Positions 27,747 through 42,123 of a DNA stretch of 64,000 nt are shown here, piece after piece (position 1 is the stretch's first letter; every line of letters begins with the position of its first letter). Where the stretch lies: contig NC_092341.1 of assembly GCF_046630445.1 (NCBI RefSeq), forward strand, positions 256,356,501 through 256,420,500, given 5' to 3'. Made by a program: the position numbers and the translations under genes. Origin of the DNA: Rutidosis leptorrhynchoides. Taxonomy: Eukaryota; Streptophyta; Magnoliopsida; Asterales; Asteraceae. The notes below the pieces were generated by a model. That model worked only from the letters and a program-made list of their open reading frames with translations. It ran no database searches and was not told the DNA's origin.

Positions 27747-28163
27747 ATGAAGAATTCCTTTGATCTGAACCATGGTCTAATGCTACACACTTTGATTACT
27801 AAACTTAATAATGACACACTCCGGAGTGACTTGGTGTCAGTAATAAGAGGCAAAATGGACGGAGTAAGAAAAGAACTTAGGAAAGATCATCATAAGATAC
27901 ATTTTGGTAAAGGAAAATCAAAATCCGCAACAAAAAGAAGAGCACGACACCTTGAAAGATGTTATAAATGCGGAAAATGGTCACACAAAGGTAAATGTTC
28001 AAATAATCAAACATATTCAAATACCGAATTTGTTACTCTATGCAGAGAAGGACCGTTCATATGTTTAGAAGAAAAGATATTGAAGAATCAAGGTTACGCT
28101 TACGTAGCTATGGAGAACCAAATCACACGACTCTCCTATGAGTCGGCTAAAGCAGGTCTCTGA
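27747..28163 (+). CDS. Post-pol ORF with zinc-knuckle-like motif in element A
   Basis: 138 codons, open from MKNSFDLNHGLM to TGA. It has a basic segment (HFGKGKSKSATKRRARH, residues about 53-69, possible nuclear-localisation or RNA-binding patch). This is followed by CYKCGKWSHKGKC, a CX2CX4HX3C motif one residue shorter than the canonical CCHC knuckle. The N-terminus (KLNNDTLRSDLVSVIRGKMDGVRKEL) could be helical. It lies 173 nt after the pol stop and its end overlaps the start of the next ORF at 28138 in another frame. I recognise no family. It is intact although pol is riddled with stops, but its short length makes that weak evidence for function. Confidence 0.5.
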   Translation: MKNSFDLNHGLMLHTLITKLNNDTLRSDLVSVIRGKMDGVRKELRKDHHKIHFGKGKSKSATKRRARHLERCYKCGKWSHKGKCSNNQTYSNTEFVTLCREGPFICLEEKILKNQGYAYVAMENQITRLSYESAKAGL

Positions 28164-31100
28164 GAATTCTATCTCACAGAGATATACCGATACTGATGGT
28201 GCATCATCATCATCTAGGCAACCTGCTCTGGAACCTGAACCAGAAATGCAATATGAACCGAAGCAACAACAAGAACAACAACAACAACCTGATCAACATG
28301 TACCATACTATGATCCGCAACAAGAATATGTTAATACCTACGTACAATTTCCGATTCATCCAATAATAGAATACCCAACGATTCATGAAGAACAGTTGCA
28401 TCCTAATTTGAGATTTGATCGAAGTTGGAGAGATTACCCGACATATCAAAGTAACAAATTTAAACTGGTAACGAAAAATGTAGAAGTTCCGAGGGTAATC
28501 GATTGAGAGCCTTTGGAAAGTGAAATGTCCCGTTCTTATTGATTAAAAACGTTCCATATTAATTGATTTCGTTGCGAGGTTTTGACCTCTATATGAGACG
28601 TTTTTCAAAGACTGCATTCATTTTTAAAACAAACCATAATCTTTATTTCATAAATAAAGGTTTAAAAAGCTTTACGTAGATTATCAAATAATGATAATCT
28701 AAAATATCCTGTTTACACACGACCATTACATAATGGTTTACAATACAAATATGTTACATCGAAATCAGTTTCTTAAATGCAGTTTTTACACAATATCATA
28801 CAAACATGGACTCCAAATCTTGTCCTTATTTTAGTATGAAACAGCGGAAGCTCTTAGTATTCACCTGAGAATAAACATGCTTTAAACGTCAACAAAAATG
28901 TTGGTGAGTTATAGGTTTAACCTATATATATCAAGTCGTAACAATAGACCACAAGATTTCATATTTCAATACACATCCCATACATAGAGATAAAAATCAT
29001 TCATATGGTGAAGACCTGGTAACCGACATTAACAAGATGCATATATAAGAATATCCCCATCATTCCGGGACACCCTTCGGATATGATATAAATTTCGAAG
29101 TACTAAAGCATCCGGTACTTTGGATGGGGTTTGTTAGGCCCAATAGATCTATCTTTAGGATTCGCGTCAATTAGGGTGTCTGTTCCCTAATTCTTAGATT
29201 ACCAGACTTAATAAAAAGGGGCATATTCGATTTCGATAATTCAACCATATAATGTAGTTTCACGTACTTGTGTCTATTTTGTAAATTATTTATAAAACCT
29301 GCATGTATTCTCATCCTAAAAATATTAGATTTTAAAAGTGGGACTATAACTCACTTTCACAGATTTTTACTTCGTCGGGAAGTAAGACTTGGCCACTGGT
29401 TGATTCATGAACCTATAACAATATATACATATATATCAAAGTATGTTCAAAATATATTTACAACACTTTTAATATATTTTGATGTTTTAAGTTTATTAAG
29501 TCAGCTGTCCTCGTTAGTAACCTACAACTAGTTGTCCACAGTTAGATGTACAGAAATAAATCGATAAATATTATCTTGAATCAATCCACGACCCAGTGTA
29601 TACGTATCTCAGTATTGATCACAACTCAAACTATATATATTTTGGAATCAACCTCAACCCTGTATAGCTAACTCCAACATTCACATATAGAGTGTCTATG
29701 GTTGTTCCGAAATATATATAGATGTGCCGACATGATAGGTCGAAACATTTTATACGTGTCTATGGTATCTCAAGATTACATAATATACAATACAAGTTGA
29801 TTAAGTTATGGTTGGAATAGATTTGTTAACAATTTTCACGTAGCTAAAATGAGAAAAATTATCCAATCTTGTTTTACCCATAACTTCTTCATTTTAAATC
29901 CGTTTTGAGTGAATCAAATTGCTATGGTTTCATATTGAACTCTATTTTATGAACCTAAACAGAAAAAGTCTAGGTTTATAGTCAGAAAAATAAGTTACAA
30001 GTCGTTTTTGTAAAGGTAATCATTTCAGTCGAAAGAACGACGTCTAGATGACCATTTTAGAAAACATACTTCCACTTTGAGTTTAACCATAATTTTTGGA
30101 TATAGTTTCATGTTCATAATAAAAATCATTTTCTCAGAATAACAACTTTTAAATCAAATTTTATCATAGTTTTTAATTAACTAACCCAAAACAGCCCGCG
30201 GTGTTACTACGACGGCGTAAATCCGGTTTTACGGTGTTTTTCGTGTTTCCAGGTTTTAAATCATTAAATTTAGCATATCATATAGATATAGAACATGTGT
30301 TTAGTTGATTTTAAAAGTCAAGTTAGAAGGATTAACTTTTATTTGCGAACAAGTTTAGAATTAACTAAACTATGTTCTAGTGATTACAAGTTTAAACCTT
30401 CGAATAAGATAGCTTTATATGTATGAATCGAATGATGTTATGAACATCATTACTACCTTAAGTTCCTTGGATAAACCTACTGGAAAATAGAAAAGTGGAT
30501 CTAGCTTCAACGGATCCTTGGATGGCTCGAAGTTCTTGAAGCAGAATCATGACAAGAAAACAAGTTCAAGTAAGATCATCACTTTAAATAAGATTGTTAT
30601 AGTTATAGAAATTGAACCAAAGTTTGAATATGATTATTACCTTGTATTAGAATGATAACCTACTGTAAGAAACAAAGATTTCTTGAGGTTGGATGATCAC
30701 CTTACAAGATTGGAAGTGAGCTAGCAAACTTGAAAGTATTCTTGATTTTATGTAACTAGAACTTGTAGAATTTATGAAGAACACTTAGAACTTGAAGATA
30801 GAACTTGAGAGAGATTAATTAGATGAAGAAAATTGAAGAATGAAAGTGTTTTTAGGTGTTTTTGGTCGTTGGTGTATGGATTAGATATAAAGGATATGTA
30901 ATTTTGTTTTCATGTAAATAAGTCATGAATGATTACTCATATTTTTGTAATTTTATGAGATATTTCATGCTAGTTGCCAAATGATGGTTCCCACATGTGT
31001 TAGGTGACTCACATGGGCTGCTAAGAGCTGATCATTGGAGTGTATATACCAATAGTACATACATCTAAAAGCTGTGTATTGTACGAGTACGAATACGGGT

Positions 31101-33013
31101 GCATACGAGTAGAATTGTTGATGAAACTGAACGAGGATGTAATTGTAAGCATTTTTGTTAAGTAGAAGTATTTTGATAAGTGTATTGAAGTCTTTCAAAA
31201 GTGTATAAATACATATTAAAACACTACATGTATACACATTTTAACTGAGTCGTTAAGTCATCGTTAGTCGTTACATGTAAGTGTTGTTTTGAAACCTTTA
31301 GGTTAACGATCTTGTTAAATGTTGTTAACCCAATGTTTATAATATCAAATGAGATTTTAAATTATTATATTATCATGATATTATCATGTATGAATATCTC
31401 TTAATATGATATATATACATTAAATGTCTTTACAACGATAATCGTTACATATATGTCTCGTTTAAAAATCATTAAGTCAGTAGTCTTGTTTTTACATATG
31501 TAGTTCATTGTTAATATACTTAATGATATGTTTACTTATCATATTATCATGTTAACTATATATATATATCCATATATATGTCATCATATAGTTTTTACAA
31601 GTTTTAACGTTCGTGAATCACCAGTCAACTTGGGTGGTCAATTGTCTATATGAAACATATTTCAATTAATCAAGTCTTAACAAGTTTGATTGCTTAACAT
31701 GTTGGAAACATTTAATCATATAAATATCAATCTCAATTAATATATATAAACATGGAAAAGTTCGGGTCACTACAGTAAGGCTCCAACTAGTTAACTCAGT
31801 TAGACAACATCTGATCCAAAGGTATGTCAGCTCTTCTTTTCTCGATTGTTAACGTTTATTCACCATTCGTAGGCCTGTATATAAGGAATGGTGTGTTGAG
31901 CTTATGAGACCTATAGCGTTAAATACGGATGTAGTTAGGTTAGATGATAGGAGTTTTCTTAGATTTTTACTTGGCCGTAGGATGTATAGGATGTCAATGT
32001 TGGACATGGCCAGGGCTTTACAGATTTACACTCCTGGTGAATTACTACTACCTGATTGTACAAATTTGATTTATCATGGTGAAAGGGTAGATAGGAATTT
32101 TGACGCGGACGCCGTCTGGAGGCGTATGTCAAATTATAATGTTTTTACGCCCGGAGGAAGACACACCTATTTAGATATTAACAAAGCAGAGCTACGTATT
32201 ATACATAGATTTTTAGCTAATTCGATTACACAAAGAGGTAAAAACAAGGAGAAGATGACCTTACACGACTTATTTTACCTTAAGTGTATTCGAAACCCTA
32301 GAAGCTTTGTTAATATCCCCTACTGTGTTGGTTTTTATCTGTCCAAAATGGTGGCAGGAATACAGGACGGGGGAATAATAGGAGGAGGTATTTTTGTTAC
32401 TCTCATTGGAGAGTATTTGGGTGTAGATAGGGATCAAGGGGGTCCACTGATGGTGTGTAGGGAACAGGTTGATACTTTAGGATTGAAGGTTTATCAGGGT
32501 GCAAAGGTATTAAAGAGTAGACGCAATCAGGCAGTACCATATGATGGCAGTCATCCACAGGTAGAGAGAGGTTCAGATGAGGAAATGGAGGAACCAGATG
32601 ACATTAGGGATGTCATTAGGGAGGCTATGACTGATGTTTACCAGCGTATAGATGAGGTAGAAATGACAAACGAGGCTAGACATAGTCAGTTCGAGCAGTG
32701 GCACGTCGAGAATGTGTACGAGCATTCTAGGAAACGACAGCATGATAGATGGCACTATCATCAGCATCAGATCATGAGCCAGCTATCACCTCAGGTACCA
32801 AATAACTACGTACCGACCCGACCTGCTTACTATCCTCCACACCAGCCCGATATGCGACCACCATTTACTCTCTACGATCCCAACCAGGCCTATCAGTACA
32901 CCTATAACCAACCGTGGAACCCGCCCGATGACATGAACTGGAACCCTATCCAGATTGATATAGTTCCCGTTGGTGATTTTTATCTTTTATTATTTTTATT
33001 TACTTATGTTTAA
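28138..33013 (+). pseudogene. ATHILA ORF1-like protein, split by solo LTR F
   Basis: The first part (28138-28506, 122 aa) is Gln/Pro/Tyr-rich and ends at TGA just before solo LTR F. After the LTR the same frame continues (31775 on, reading LERLQLVNSVRQ) and passes a TAA near 31852. It runs into a 369-aa open part (31904-33013) containing LDDRSFLRFLLGRRM, ELRIIHRFLANSI and HDLFYLKCI, the signature of the ATHILA ORF-1 family (the env-position ORF of Athila). The C-terminus is Pro/Tyr/Asn-rich. 31822-31872 has GTATGT...TTCGTAG ends and could be a 51-nt intron. It is a multiple of three and the flanks read through, so a mutated coding stretch is equally likely. Confidence 0.75.
28521..31774 (-). 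mobile_element. Solo LTR 'F' of the element C family, inverted
   Basis: Begins TGAAATGTCCCGTTC and ends TTCGGGTCACTACA. This is the reverse complement of element C's LTR (TGTAGTGACCCGAA ... GAACGGGACATTTCA), alignable along its length with many differences. 3254 bp. Flanking 5-mers gaaag (28516-28520) and gtaag (31775-31779) form a TSD with one mismatch. No PBS or PPT is adjacent. It interrupts the ATHILA ORF1-like frame of element A. Confidence 0.88.
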
Positions 33014-35069
33014 AACATATAATATTGTGATATTTTAATGTAAGTTTTAATTTTTTTTATTATGTTGTACTAATATTTCATATTTGATTTGAAAGTGGGA
33101 TGTTAAGTCTCATTTTAAATTACCATGCATGTTATTATTTGTATGTATGTATATTGTCAATTGTACACAACAGGGTAAAACAGCGCATTTTCAAAGACTG
33201 GCATTAAGTTCACCAAAAGCTACTAATTTTGACGACAAAACGAAAAACAAATGGGATGTAACAACAGACGGAATGAACAAATGAAGTGCACCATTTATCA
33301 TTCAACAAACAAACGCCAATATGTTTGGAAACTTTGGTAAAATTTAATCATTTTTCTACGCTAATCACCCTCAATAATTTAAATTGTTACTGATTTCTTG
33401 CAAAAGAGGGCATTGCAAGATCTTAAGTGTGGGAAGGGGTTAAATTCTTTTGGATTTTTAAAATTTTTGACTTATACACTTGGTTACCATTAAAAATACT
33501 AGTAACGCAGAAGTTGTATTAGAATAGTGCTCTCTGATAATAAAGAACAGCCCTAGTCTTATATACTGACTACCCAATTCTAGTAAAATTTTTCAAAATT
33601 TTCAAATAAATGAATTCCAAATCATGTTTATACATATTTATGAACGATAAAACTAGGTGTTAACACCGAAATTATTGTTACCTCGGAAAGAACATAAATT
33701 GAGAAACAACCCAAAATGTTAGAATTTATTTAAAATGGAATAGAGGAAAATAAAAAGGCAAAGAAAGGAAAATAAAAGCCAAGTGTGGGAAAAATTTACC
33801 AAGTTATTTAGAACATATGTCACATATTTTTGTACAAATAATTGTAGATACTTTTGTTTGGGACAAAATTAACTGTTTTACCCGAAAAATTGTAATATAT
33901 TTGAAAGAAAGATGGATCTACACGATGAATCAATTCCATCATTAAAAGGAAGTAAAGTCTTCCGAGAGAAAAATACACGCGCTTCTTGATTTAGGTCAGA
34001 AAGTTGTCGTCCAGACCAGTTGTAGAGTATACGAAAAACCTTGAAAAGTTTTCTCGAAAATCAACTGGAAATCCACGGACCTCAGCATCAAACAGGGTCG
34101 CCAAGTGGTCAGACTTATCCTAACCATGAGAGGATCTGTCTCGTACAATGGGGGCACAGTGCAAATTAGCTTATAAGACTAATGAATCAGATCCCCAGAA
34201 AGGATAATCTTCTTAAAGATCAAAAATCAACTTTTAAGACTGATATTACTCAATCCTTAAGATTGACCTTAAAGATTGAGAATTCAAACTCATGAAATTC
34301 AATGATATCTAAACTCGAGCTTGAACGAGAAAATATTTTGATCAAAATTACAAACCGATTTGTTTTCTGAAAACTCATTTTTAATGCGTTCATTACCATT
34401 GAACGTAAAATCCTAGGAATTCACCTGGAATTTATTAGGTCACCTGAACCAAATCGGGTGTCAACCGTAAGAACGGTGGTTGCATAGCATGGTCAAAGAC
34501 AGGACCTTGTGCCAGACCGAAAAACTATAGGGTGATCTTTACTATTGCTCCTACCAAGGATGGTAATTGCATCCTACAAGTTATAGGCCATAATTAAAAG
34601 CATGTCACGGGACATTGCCTCAACAGTTGCTTGTTCAACGCTTTCCTTTACAACCGGACGGTAGTTTACCGAAAGGTAATATACGGAACAAGTATACTGG
34701 ACGTGTTGCTTTCCCAATACAAGGTTAGCAAGTGGGTGACACAAAACCGCAAGTTCTGAGCTAAAATTTTCAAATCTGAAACCCACAAAACCCACAAAAA
34801 CAATTTGCAAACACCGGTGAAGTGTTATTCCGGAAAACTTATCTAGGGTAAATGCTTGATTAAATTTTCAAAAGATCAAATGTTTTCATAAAGATCCAAT
34901 TTCCTTAAGGATCTAAATTTTCATAGTCATGTGGGACTGTAAACCACAACGTTACTATCATTGTTCATACTGCCGTATAGAAATCACTGATGTACAAAGT
35001 GTGAAGAATAAAGAAGTGATTCTAGTATTTTTATTTCAAGACCATATTGCTTGAGGACAAGCAACGCTC
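33014..35069 (+). other. Element A 3' untranslated region
   Basis: About 2 kb with no convincing ORF, as usual between the env-position ORF and 3' LTR of Athila elements. It includes two copies of AAGTGTGGGA (33425-33434 and 33781-33790) resembling the PPT. The minus-strand open frame at 34574-34810 shows no domain and is not called. Confidence 0.7.
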
Positions 35070-35084
35070 AAGTGTGAAAATATT
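35070..35084 (+). promoter_or_regulatory. Element A polypurine tract (degenerate)
   Basis: AAGTGTGAAAATATT directly precedes the 3' LTR. It is a mutated form of the AAGTGTGGGA phrase found intact upstream. Confidence 0.65.
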
Positions 35085-35473
35085 TGATAATGCTAAAAAT
35101 GAACATATATTTCATAGCATTATCCCTCAAGAAAGACAAGCTTTTGGTTGCAATTGTTTTATTTACAAGTGATATTCGTTTAAATAATAAAAGGTGAAGA
35201 CAAAAGACAGATTCGACGAATTGAAGACGCAAATGTCCAAAAAGCTCAAAAGTACAAAGTACAATCAAAGTGGTTCAAATTATTGATGAGAAACGTCTAG
35301 AAATTACAAGAGTACGAGCCGTGAAACGCAAAGTACAAGATATTAAATAGTACGAAAGGACGTACAAAAATCTGAAACCGGGACCAGAGTCAACTCTCAA
35401 CGCGCGACGCAACGGACTAAAAATTACAAGTCAACTATGCACACAAATATAATATAATATATAAATAATTCTT

Positions 35474-35552
<79 letters not shown>

Positions 35553-37103
35553 TTATTTATTAAAACCGTCGGCAAATAAAAAACAAAAGTATGTGAGCTG
35601 TAAAAGAAGGCCATGCGATCACATGGCCAGGAAGACCAAAAACCATGCGATCGATAGAGCACAGTATCAGCTCAGGTCCTATAAAGTTCGCGTGTTTTGG
35701 CCGAAAATAATACATCTTTTTCTATCCTCTCTCTCTCACGATATATAATTATATTTATATTATAATTTTAATTTTAATTTTAATTTTAATTTAAGATTAA
35801 TAATAATAAGGGTATGTTAGCTAATGTTGTAAGTGTGTAAGTCGAAATTCTATCCGTGTAACGCTACGCTATTATTAATCATTGTAAGTTATGTTCAACC
35901 TTTTTAAATTAATGTCTCGTAGCTAAGTTATTATTATGCTTATTTAAATCGAATTAATCGTGATGTTGGGCTAAAATATTAAAGATGGGGTAATTGGGAT
36001 TTGTACCATAATTGGAGTTTGGACAAAAGAACGACACTTGTGGAAATTAGAGTATGGGATATTAATAGGCTTTATATTAACTAAATGATACCTTGTTAAT
36101 TTAATATATAGACTTATAATTTAACGTATTTATATATAACCACATACGTTTAACTGGGTACGGTGGGCGGGATATCTATAAATACCAATAATTATTCATT
36201 TGACCGGACACGGGGATGGATTAATAATCAATAGACTCGTTGAAACAGGGGTGAATTACATACAAGGGTAATTGGTGTAATTGTTAACAAAGTAGTAAAA
36301 CCTTGGATTACACGCAGTCGATAACCTGGTGTATTCATTAAAACAAAGTATTAAGACCTTGTTACAGTTCGAATCCCCAATTAGTTGGAATATTTGACTT
36401 CGGGTATAAGGATAATTTGACGAAGACTCTCGCACTTTATATTTATGACTGATGGACTATTATGGATAAAACCGTATGGACATATCGAATAATCCAGGAC
36501 AAAGGACAATTAACCCATGGCAATAAACTAAAATCAACACGTTAAACATCATGATTATGGAAGTTTAAATAAGCATAATTCCTTTATTTCATATTTTATC
36601 GCACTTTTATTTACTGTCATTTTATTTATTGCACTTTTAATTATCGTACTTTTTAATTATCTCAATTTTATCGTCATTTTATTTATCGCACTTTAATTTA
36701 TCGTTATTTACTTTACGCTTTAAATTAAGTTATATTTATTTTTAATATTTTACATTAGGTCTTAACTGCGACTAAAGTTTTAAAATCGACAAACCGGTCA
36801 TTAAACGGTAAAATCCCCCTTTTATAATAATAATACTACTTATATTTATATATATATATATATTTATATACAAATTTAGTTTTAAAAATATAGCGTTAAA
36901 CTTGGCTAGATCCCTGTGAAACGAACCGGACTTACTAAAAACTACACTACTGTACGATTAGGTACACTGCCTATAAGTGTTGTAGCAAGGTTTAGGTATA
37001 TCCACTCTATAAATAAATAAATAATTTGTGTAAAATTGTATCGTATTTAATAGTATTTCCTAGTAAAAATATAGCTATTTCGTATACGCTGCTGCACACA
37101 TCA
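35085..37103 (+). repeat. Element A 3' LTR
   Basis: 2019 bp, matching 7290-9303. It contains an (AT)n tract at 35479-35549 that is shorter than in the left copy. It is followed not by host DNA but by a second PBS and leader. Confidence 0.9.
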
Positions 37104-37627
<524 letters not shown>

Positions 37628-37632
37628 TATAT

Positions 37633-37847
37633 TTTCAAAATGATCAATGAAGTAATGTAAAGAACATAGACACAAGGATTTATAGTAGTTCGGGTGAATG
37701 TTAACTAATCCACCTTAATCCACTCCCCGATTACACTAATCGGGATTTGTTGCTTCACTAAGCACTTTTCTACAAACCTGGTGGAGATCCGATTTACAAG
37801 TCTTTAACTTTTTTTGTAGACAACAAACCTAATCTTTCTATCCCTTT
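37633..37847 (-). mobile_element. Element D LTR, middle fragment
   Basis: 215 bp of host LTR between A and C, including 'ttatagtagttcggg'. It ends in TSD ccttt (37843-37847); the matching ccttt is at 51261-51265. Confidence 0.7.
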
Positions 37848-40800
37848 TGTAGTGACCCGAACTTTTCCATGTTTATATATATTAATTGAGATTGGTATTT
37901 ATATGACTAAATGTTTCCAACGTGTTAAGCAATCAAACTTGTTAAGACTTGATTAAATGAAATAAGTTTCATATAGACAATTGATCACCCAAGTTAACCG
38001 GCGATTCACGAACGTTACAAAATTGTAAAAACTACATGTTGTGGTATATATAGACATATATATATGGTTGACATAAGATTATGATGAGTAAGTATGTCAC
38101 TAAGTATATTAACAATGTGTGATATACATAAGAAATGAGATTACTAAGTTAAGAAACTCGAAATGATATATATAACGATTATCGTTATGATAACGTCTAC
38201 TAAATATATATGTATCATATTAAGATATTGATACACTATATTTAACATGATAAAATGATATTTAAATATATCATTAAGTGTGTTAACAATGAACTACATA
38301 TGTAAAAACAAGACTACTAACTCAAGAATTACGAAACGAGACTTATATGTAACGATTATCGTTGTAACGATATTTTAATGTATATATCATATTAAGAGAT
38401 ATTCATACATCATAATATCATGATAATATAATAATTTAACATCTCATTTGATATAATAAACATTGGGTTAGCAACATTAATTGAGATCGTTAACTTAAAG
38501 GTTTCAAAACAACACTTACATGTAACGACTAACGAAGACTTAACGACTCCATTAGAATGTATATACATGTTGTGTTTTGATATGTATTCTTACACTTTTG
38601 AAAGACTTCAAGACACATATCAAAGTACTTCTACTTAACAAAAATTCTTACAATTACATCCTCGTTCAGTTTCATCAACAATTCTACTCGTATGCACCCG
38701 TATTCGTACTCGTACAATACACAGCTTTTAGATGTATGTACTATTGGTATATACACTTCAATGATCAGCTCTTAGCAGCCCATGTGATTACCTAACACAT
38801 GTGGGAACCATCATTTGGCAACTAGCATGAAATATCTCATAAAATTACAAAAATATTAGTAATCATTCATGACTTATTTACATGAAAACAAAATTACATA
38901 TCCTTTATATCTAATCCATATACCAACGACCAAAAACACCTACAAACACTTTCATTCTTCAATTTTCTTCATCTAATTGATCTCTCACAAGTTCCATCTT
39001 CAAGTTCTAAGTGTTCTTCATAAATTCCATAAGTATAGTTTCATAAAAATCAAGAATACTTCCAAGTTTGCAAGTCTACTTCCAAGCTTTCTAATCCATT
39101 CCAAGTAATCATCTAAGATCAAGGAACCTTTGTTATTTACAGTAGGTTATTTTTCTAATTAAAGGTAATATTCATATTCAAACTTTGATTCAATTTCTAC
39201 AACTATAACAATCTTATTTCGAGTGAAAATCTTACTTGAACTGTTTTCGTGTCATGATTCTGTTTCAAGAACTTTCAAGCCATCCAAGGATCCTTTGAAG
39301 CTAGATCCATTTTTCTCATTTCCAGTAGTTTTATCCAGAAAACTTGAGGTAGTAATGATGTTCATAACACCATTCGATTCTTACATATAAAGCTATCTTA
39401 TTCGAAGGTTTAAACTTGTAATCACTAGAACATAGTTTAGTTAATTCTAAACTTGTTCACAAACAAAAGTTAATCCTTCTAACTTGACTTTTAAAATTAA
39501 CTAAACACATGTTCTATATCTATATTATATGCTAACTTAATGATTTAAACCTGGAAACACGATGAACACCATAAAATAGGATATACGCCGTCGTAGTGAA
39601 ACCGGGGCTGTTTTGGTTTGGATAATTAAAAACTATGATAAATTTTGATTTAAAAGTTGTTCTTCTGGGAAAATGATTTTTCATATGAACATGAAACTAT
39701 ATCCAAAAATCTTGGTTAAACTCAAAGTGAAAGTATGTTTTTCAAAATGGTCATCAAGATGTCGTTCTTTCGACGGAAATGACTACCTCTTTAGTAATTG
39801 ACATGTAACTTAAATTTTAGACTATAAACCTATACTTTTTCTGTTTGGATTCTTAAATTAGAGTTCAATATGAAACCATAGCAATTTGATTCACTCAAAA
39901 TGGATTTAAAATGAAGAAGTTATTGGTAAAACAAGATTGGATATTTTTGATCTTTTTAGCTACGGGAAATGTTTAACAAATCTATACAAATCATATCCTA
40001 GCTAACTTATATTGTATTATACATGTATTCTAATATATTATGTATTCTTGGGATACCATAGACACATATGCAAATGTTTTGACATATCATATCGACCCAT
40101 GTATATATATTATTTGGAACAACCATAGACACTCTATATGCAGTAATATCGGAGTTAGCTATACAGGGTTGAGGTTGATTCCAAAAATATATATACTTTG
40201 AGTTGTGATCTATCCTGAGACGTGTATACACCGGGTCGTGGATTGATTCAAGATAATATATATCGATTTATTTCTGTACATCTAACTGTGGACAACTAGT
40301 TGTAGGTTACTAACGAGGACAGCTGACTTAATACACTCAAATCTTTAAAACATAATAAAAATGGTTGTAATTATATTTTGATCATACTTTTATATATATG
40401 TACATATTTGTATAGGTTCGTGAATCGATCCGTGGCCAAGTCTTATTTCCGAGGAAGGAAATATCTGTAAAAGTGAGTTATAGTCCCACTTTTTAAAATC
40501 TAATATTTTTGAGATAAGAATACATGCAGGTTTTATAAATGATTTACAAAATAGACACAAGTACGTGAAACTACATTCTATGGTTGAATTATCGAAATCG
40601 AATATGTCCCTTTTTATTAAGTCTGGTAATCTAAGAATTAGGGAACAGACACCCTAATTGACGCGAATTCTAAAGATAGATCTATTGGGCCTAACAAACC
40701 CCATCCAAAGTACCGAATGCTTTAGTACTTCAAAATTTATATCATATCCGAAGGGTGTCCTGGAATGATGGGGATATTCTTATATATGCATCTTGTTAAT

Positions 40801-41306
40801 GTCGGTTACCAGGTGTTCACCATATGAATGATTTTTATCTCTATGTATGGGATGTGTATTGAAATATGAAATCTTGTGGTCTATTGTTACGATTTGATAT
40901 ATATAGGTTAAACCTATAACTCACCAACATTTTTGTTGACGTTTAAAGAATGTTTATTCTTAGGTGAATACTAAGAGTTTCCGCTGTTGCATACTAAAAT
41001 AAGGACAAGATTTGAAGTCCATGTTTGTATGATATTGTGTAAAAACTGCATTCAAGAAACATATGTCGATGTAATATATTTCTATTGTAAACCATTATTT
41101 AATGGTCGTGTGTTTACAGTATATTTTAGATTATCATTATTTGATAATCTACGTAATGTTTTTAAAACCTTTATTGATAAAATAAAGGTTATGGTTGTTT
41201 TAAAAATGAATGCAGTCTTTGAAAAACGTCTCATATAGAGGTCAAAACCTCGCAAAGAAATCAATTAATATGGAACGTTTATAATCAATATGAACGGGAC
41301 ATTTCA
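37848..41306 (+). repeat. Element C 5' LTR
   Basis: 3459 bp. The splice-donor-like block reads TTCTTAG|GTGAAT at 40957-40969, where the right LTR has CTCAG|GTGAAT. The short open frames inside are repeated in the other LTR and show no domain. Confidence 0.93.
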
Positions 41307-41308
41307 GT

Positions 41309-41320
41309 TGGTATCCGAGC
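41309..41320 (+). other. Element C primer-binding site (tRNA-iMet, one mismatch)
   Basis: TGGTATCCGAGC, 2 nt after the LTR. It differs from the initiator-tRNA-Met complement TGGTATCAGAGC by one base. Confidence 0.88.
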
Positions 41321-41515
41321 GTTGGTCTTAGAGAACCAGAAAAATTGCATTAGTGTGTCTTATCGAGTTTGTTAGGATGTATTAGTGAGTCTGGACTTCG
41401 ACCGTGTTTTCTTTAAAAATGATTGCTTAACATTTTTGTTGGAAACTATATATTATTAACATGTAAATATTATGTGATATATTAATCTCTTAACATGTTT
41501 GATATTGTGCGATAG

Positions 41516-42123
41516 ATGTCTACCTCTAGCACAAATCCCATTGACTCACCTAATAATAACGAAGAGTCAAATATATATTGGCAAGATTCACAAGTTCCCG
41601 AAGAACCGAAAGAAGAGGAAACGGAACCGGACGAAGAGGAACCAGAAGAAGAGGAACCGGAAGAAGAAGAGGTTCCGGAGGGGGGAATAGTAGGAACCAC
41701 AGAAAACCGGTCAAATAAAAGAAAATCCTCAACCAATGGACCAAAGTTAATAATGGTCAATGGTGTTTCCGCTAAGGAAGCAAAATATTGGGAAAATTAC
41801 CAATTTTCCGATGAATCGGATCCTGATGAGGATTCCGATGATGTTATAGAAATTACCCCGACCCAATTTAATGAGGCAAAAGAAAATAATAGGGAAAAGG
41901 CATCAAAATAGAGAAATCTGATTCCGAACCCGATGAACTTTATATGTACCGTCAACACCCGTATTTTCAATATCGTGACAATAACCCGGGAACCTCTAAA
42001 CCACCAGGTTTTTCTAAACCAATGTGGAAAACGACGACTCGTATTAGAGGAACATCATATATCCCTAGAAGATTAGGAAAAAGAACCAAGTCCGAAGAAG
42101 AAGAAACCAGTGATTCAGATTAG
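41516..42123 (+). pseudogene. Acidic leader ORF of element C, one frameshift
   Basis: 131 codons from MSTSSTNPIDSPNNN to a TAG at 41909-41911. The protein is dominated by Glu/Pro repeats (EEPEEEE), then KRKSS and a second acidic block (SDESDPDEDSDD). A one-base shift in the A-run near 41904-41908 would extend the frame to 42123 through about 70 more protein-like residues (ending in a Glu/Ser-rich SEEEETSDSD). No recognisable domain. It sits between PBS and the F-box ORF, as the leader ORF of B sits between PBS and gag. Confidence 0.6.

Noticed and set aside
31822..31872. 51-nt intron in the ATHILA ORF1-like gene
   Set aside because: Ends look like GTATGT...TAG, but the length is below usual plant introns, is a multiple of three, and the sequence reads as coding apart from one stop.
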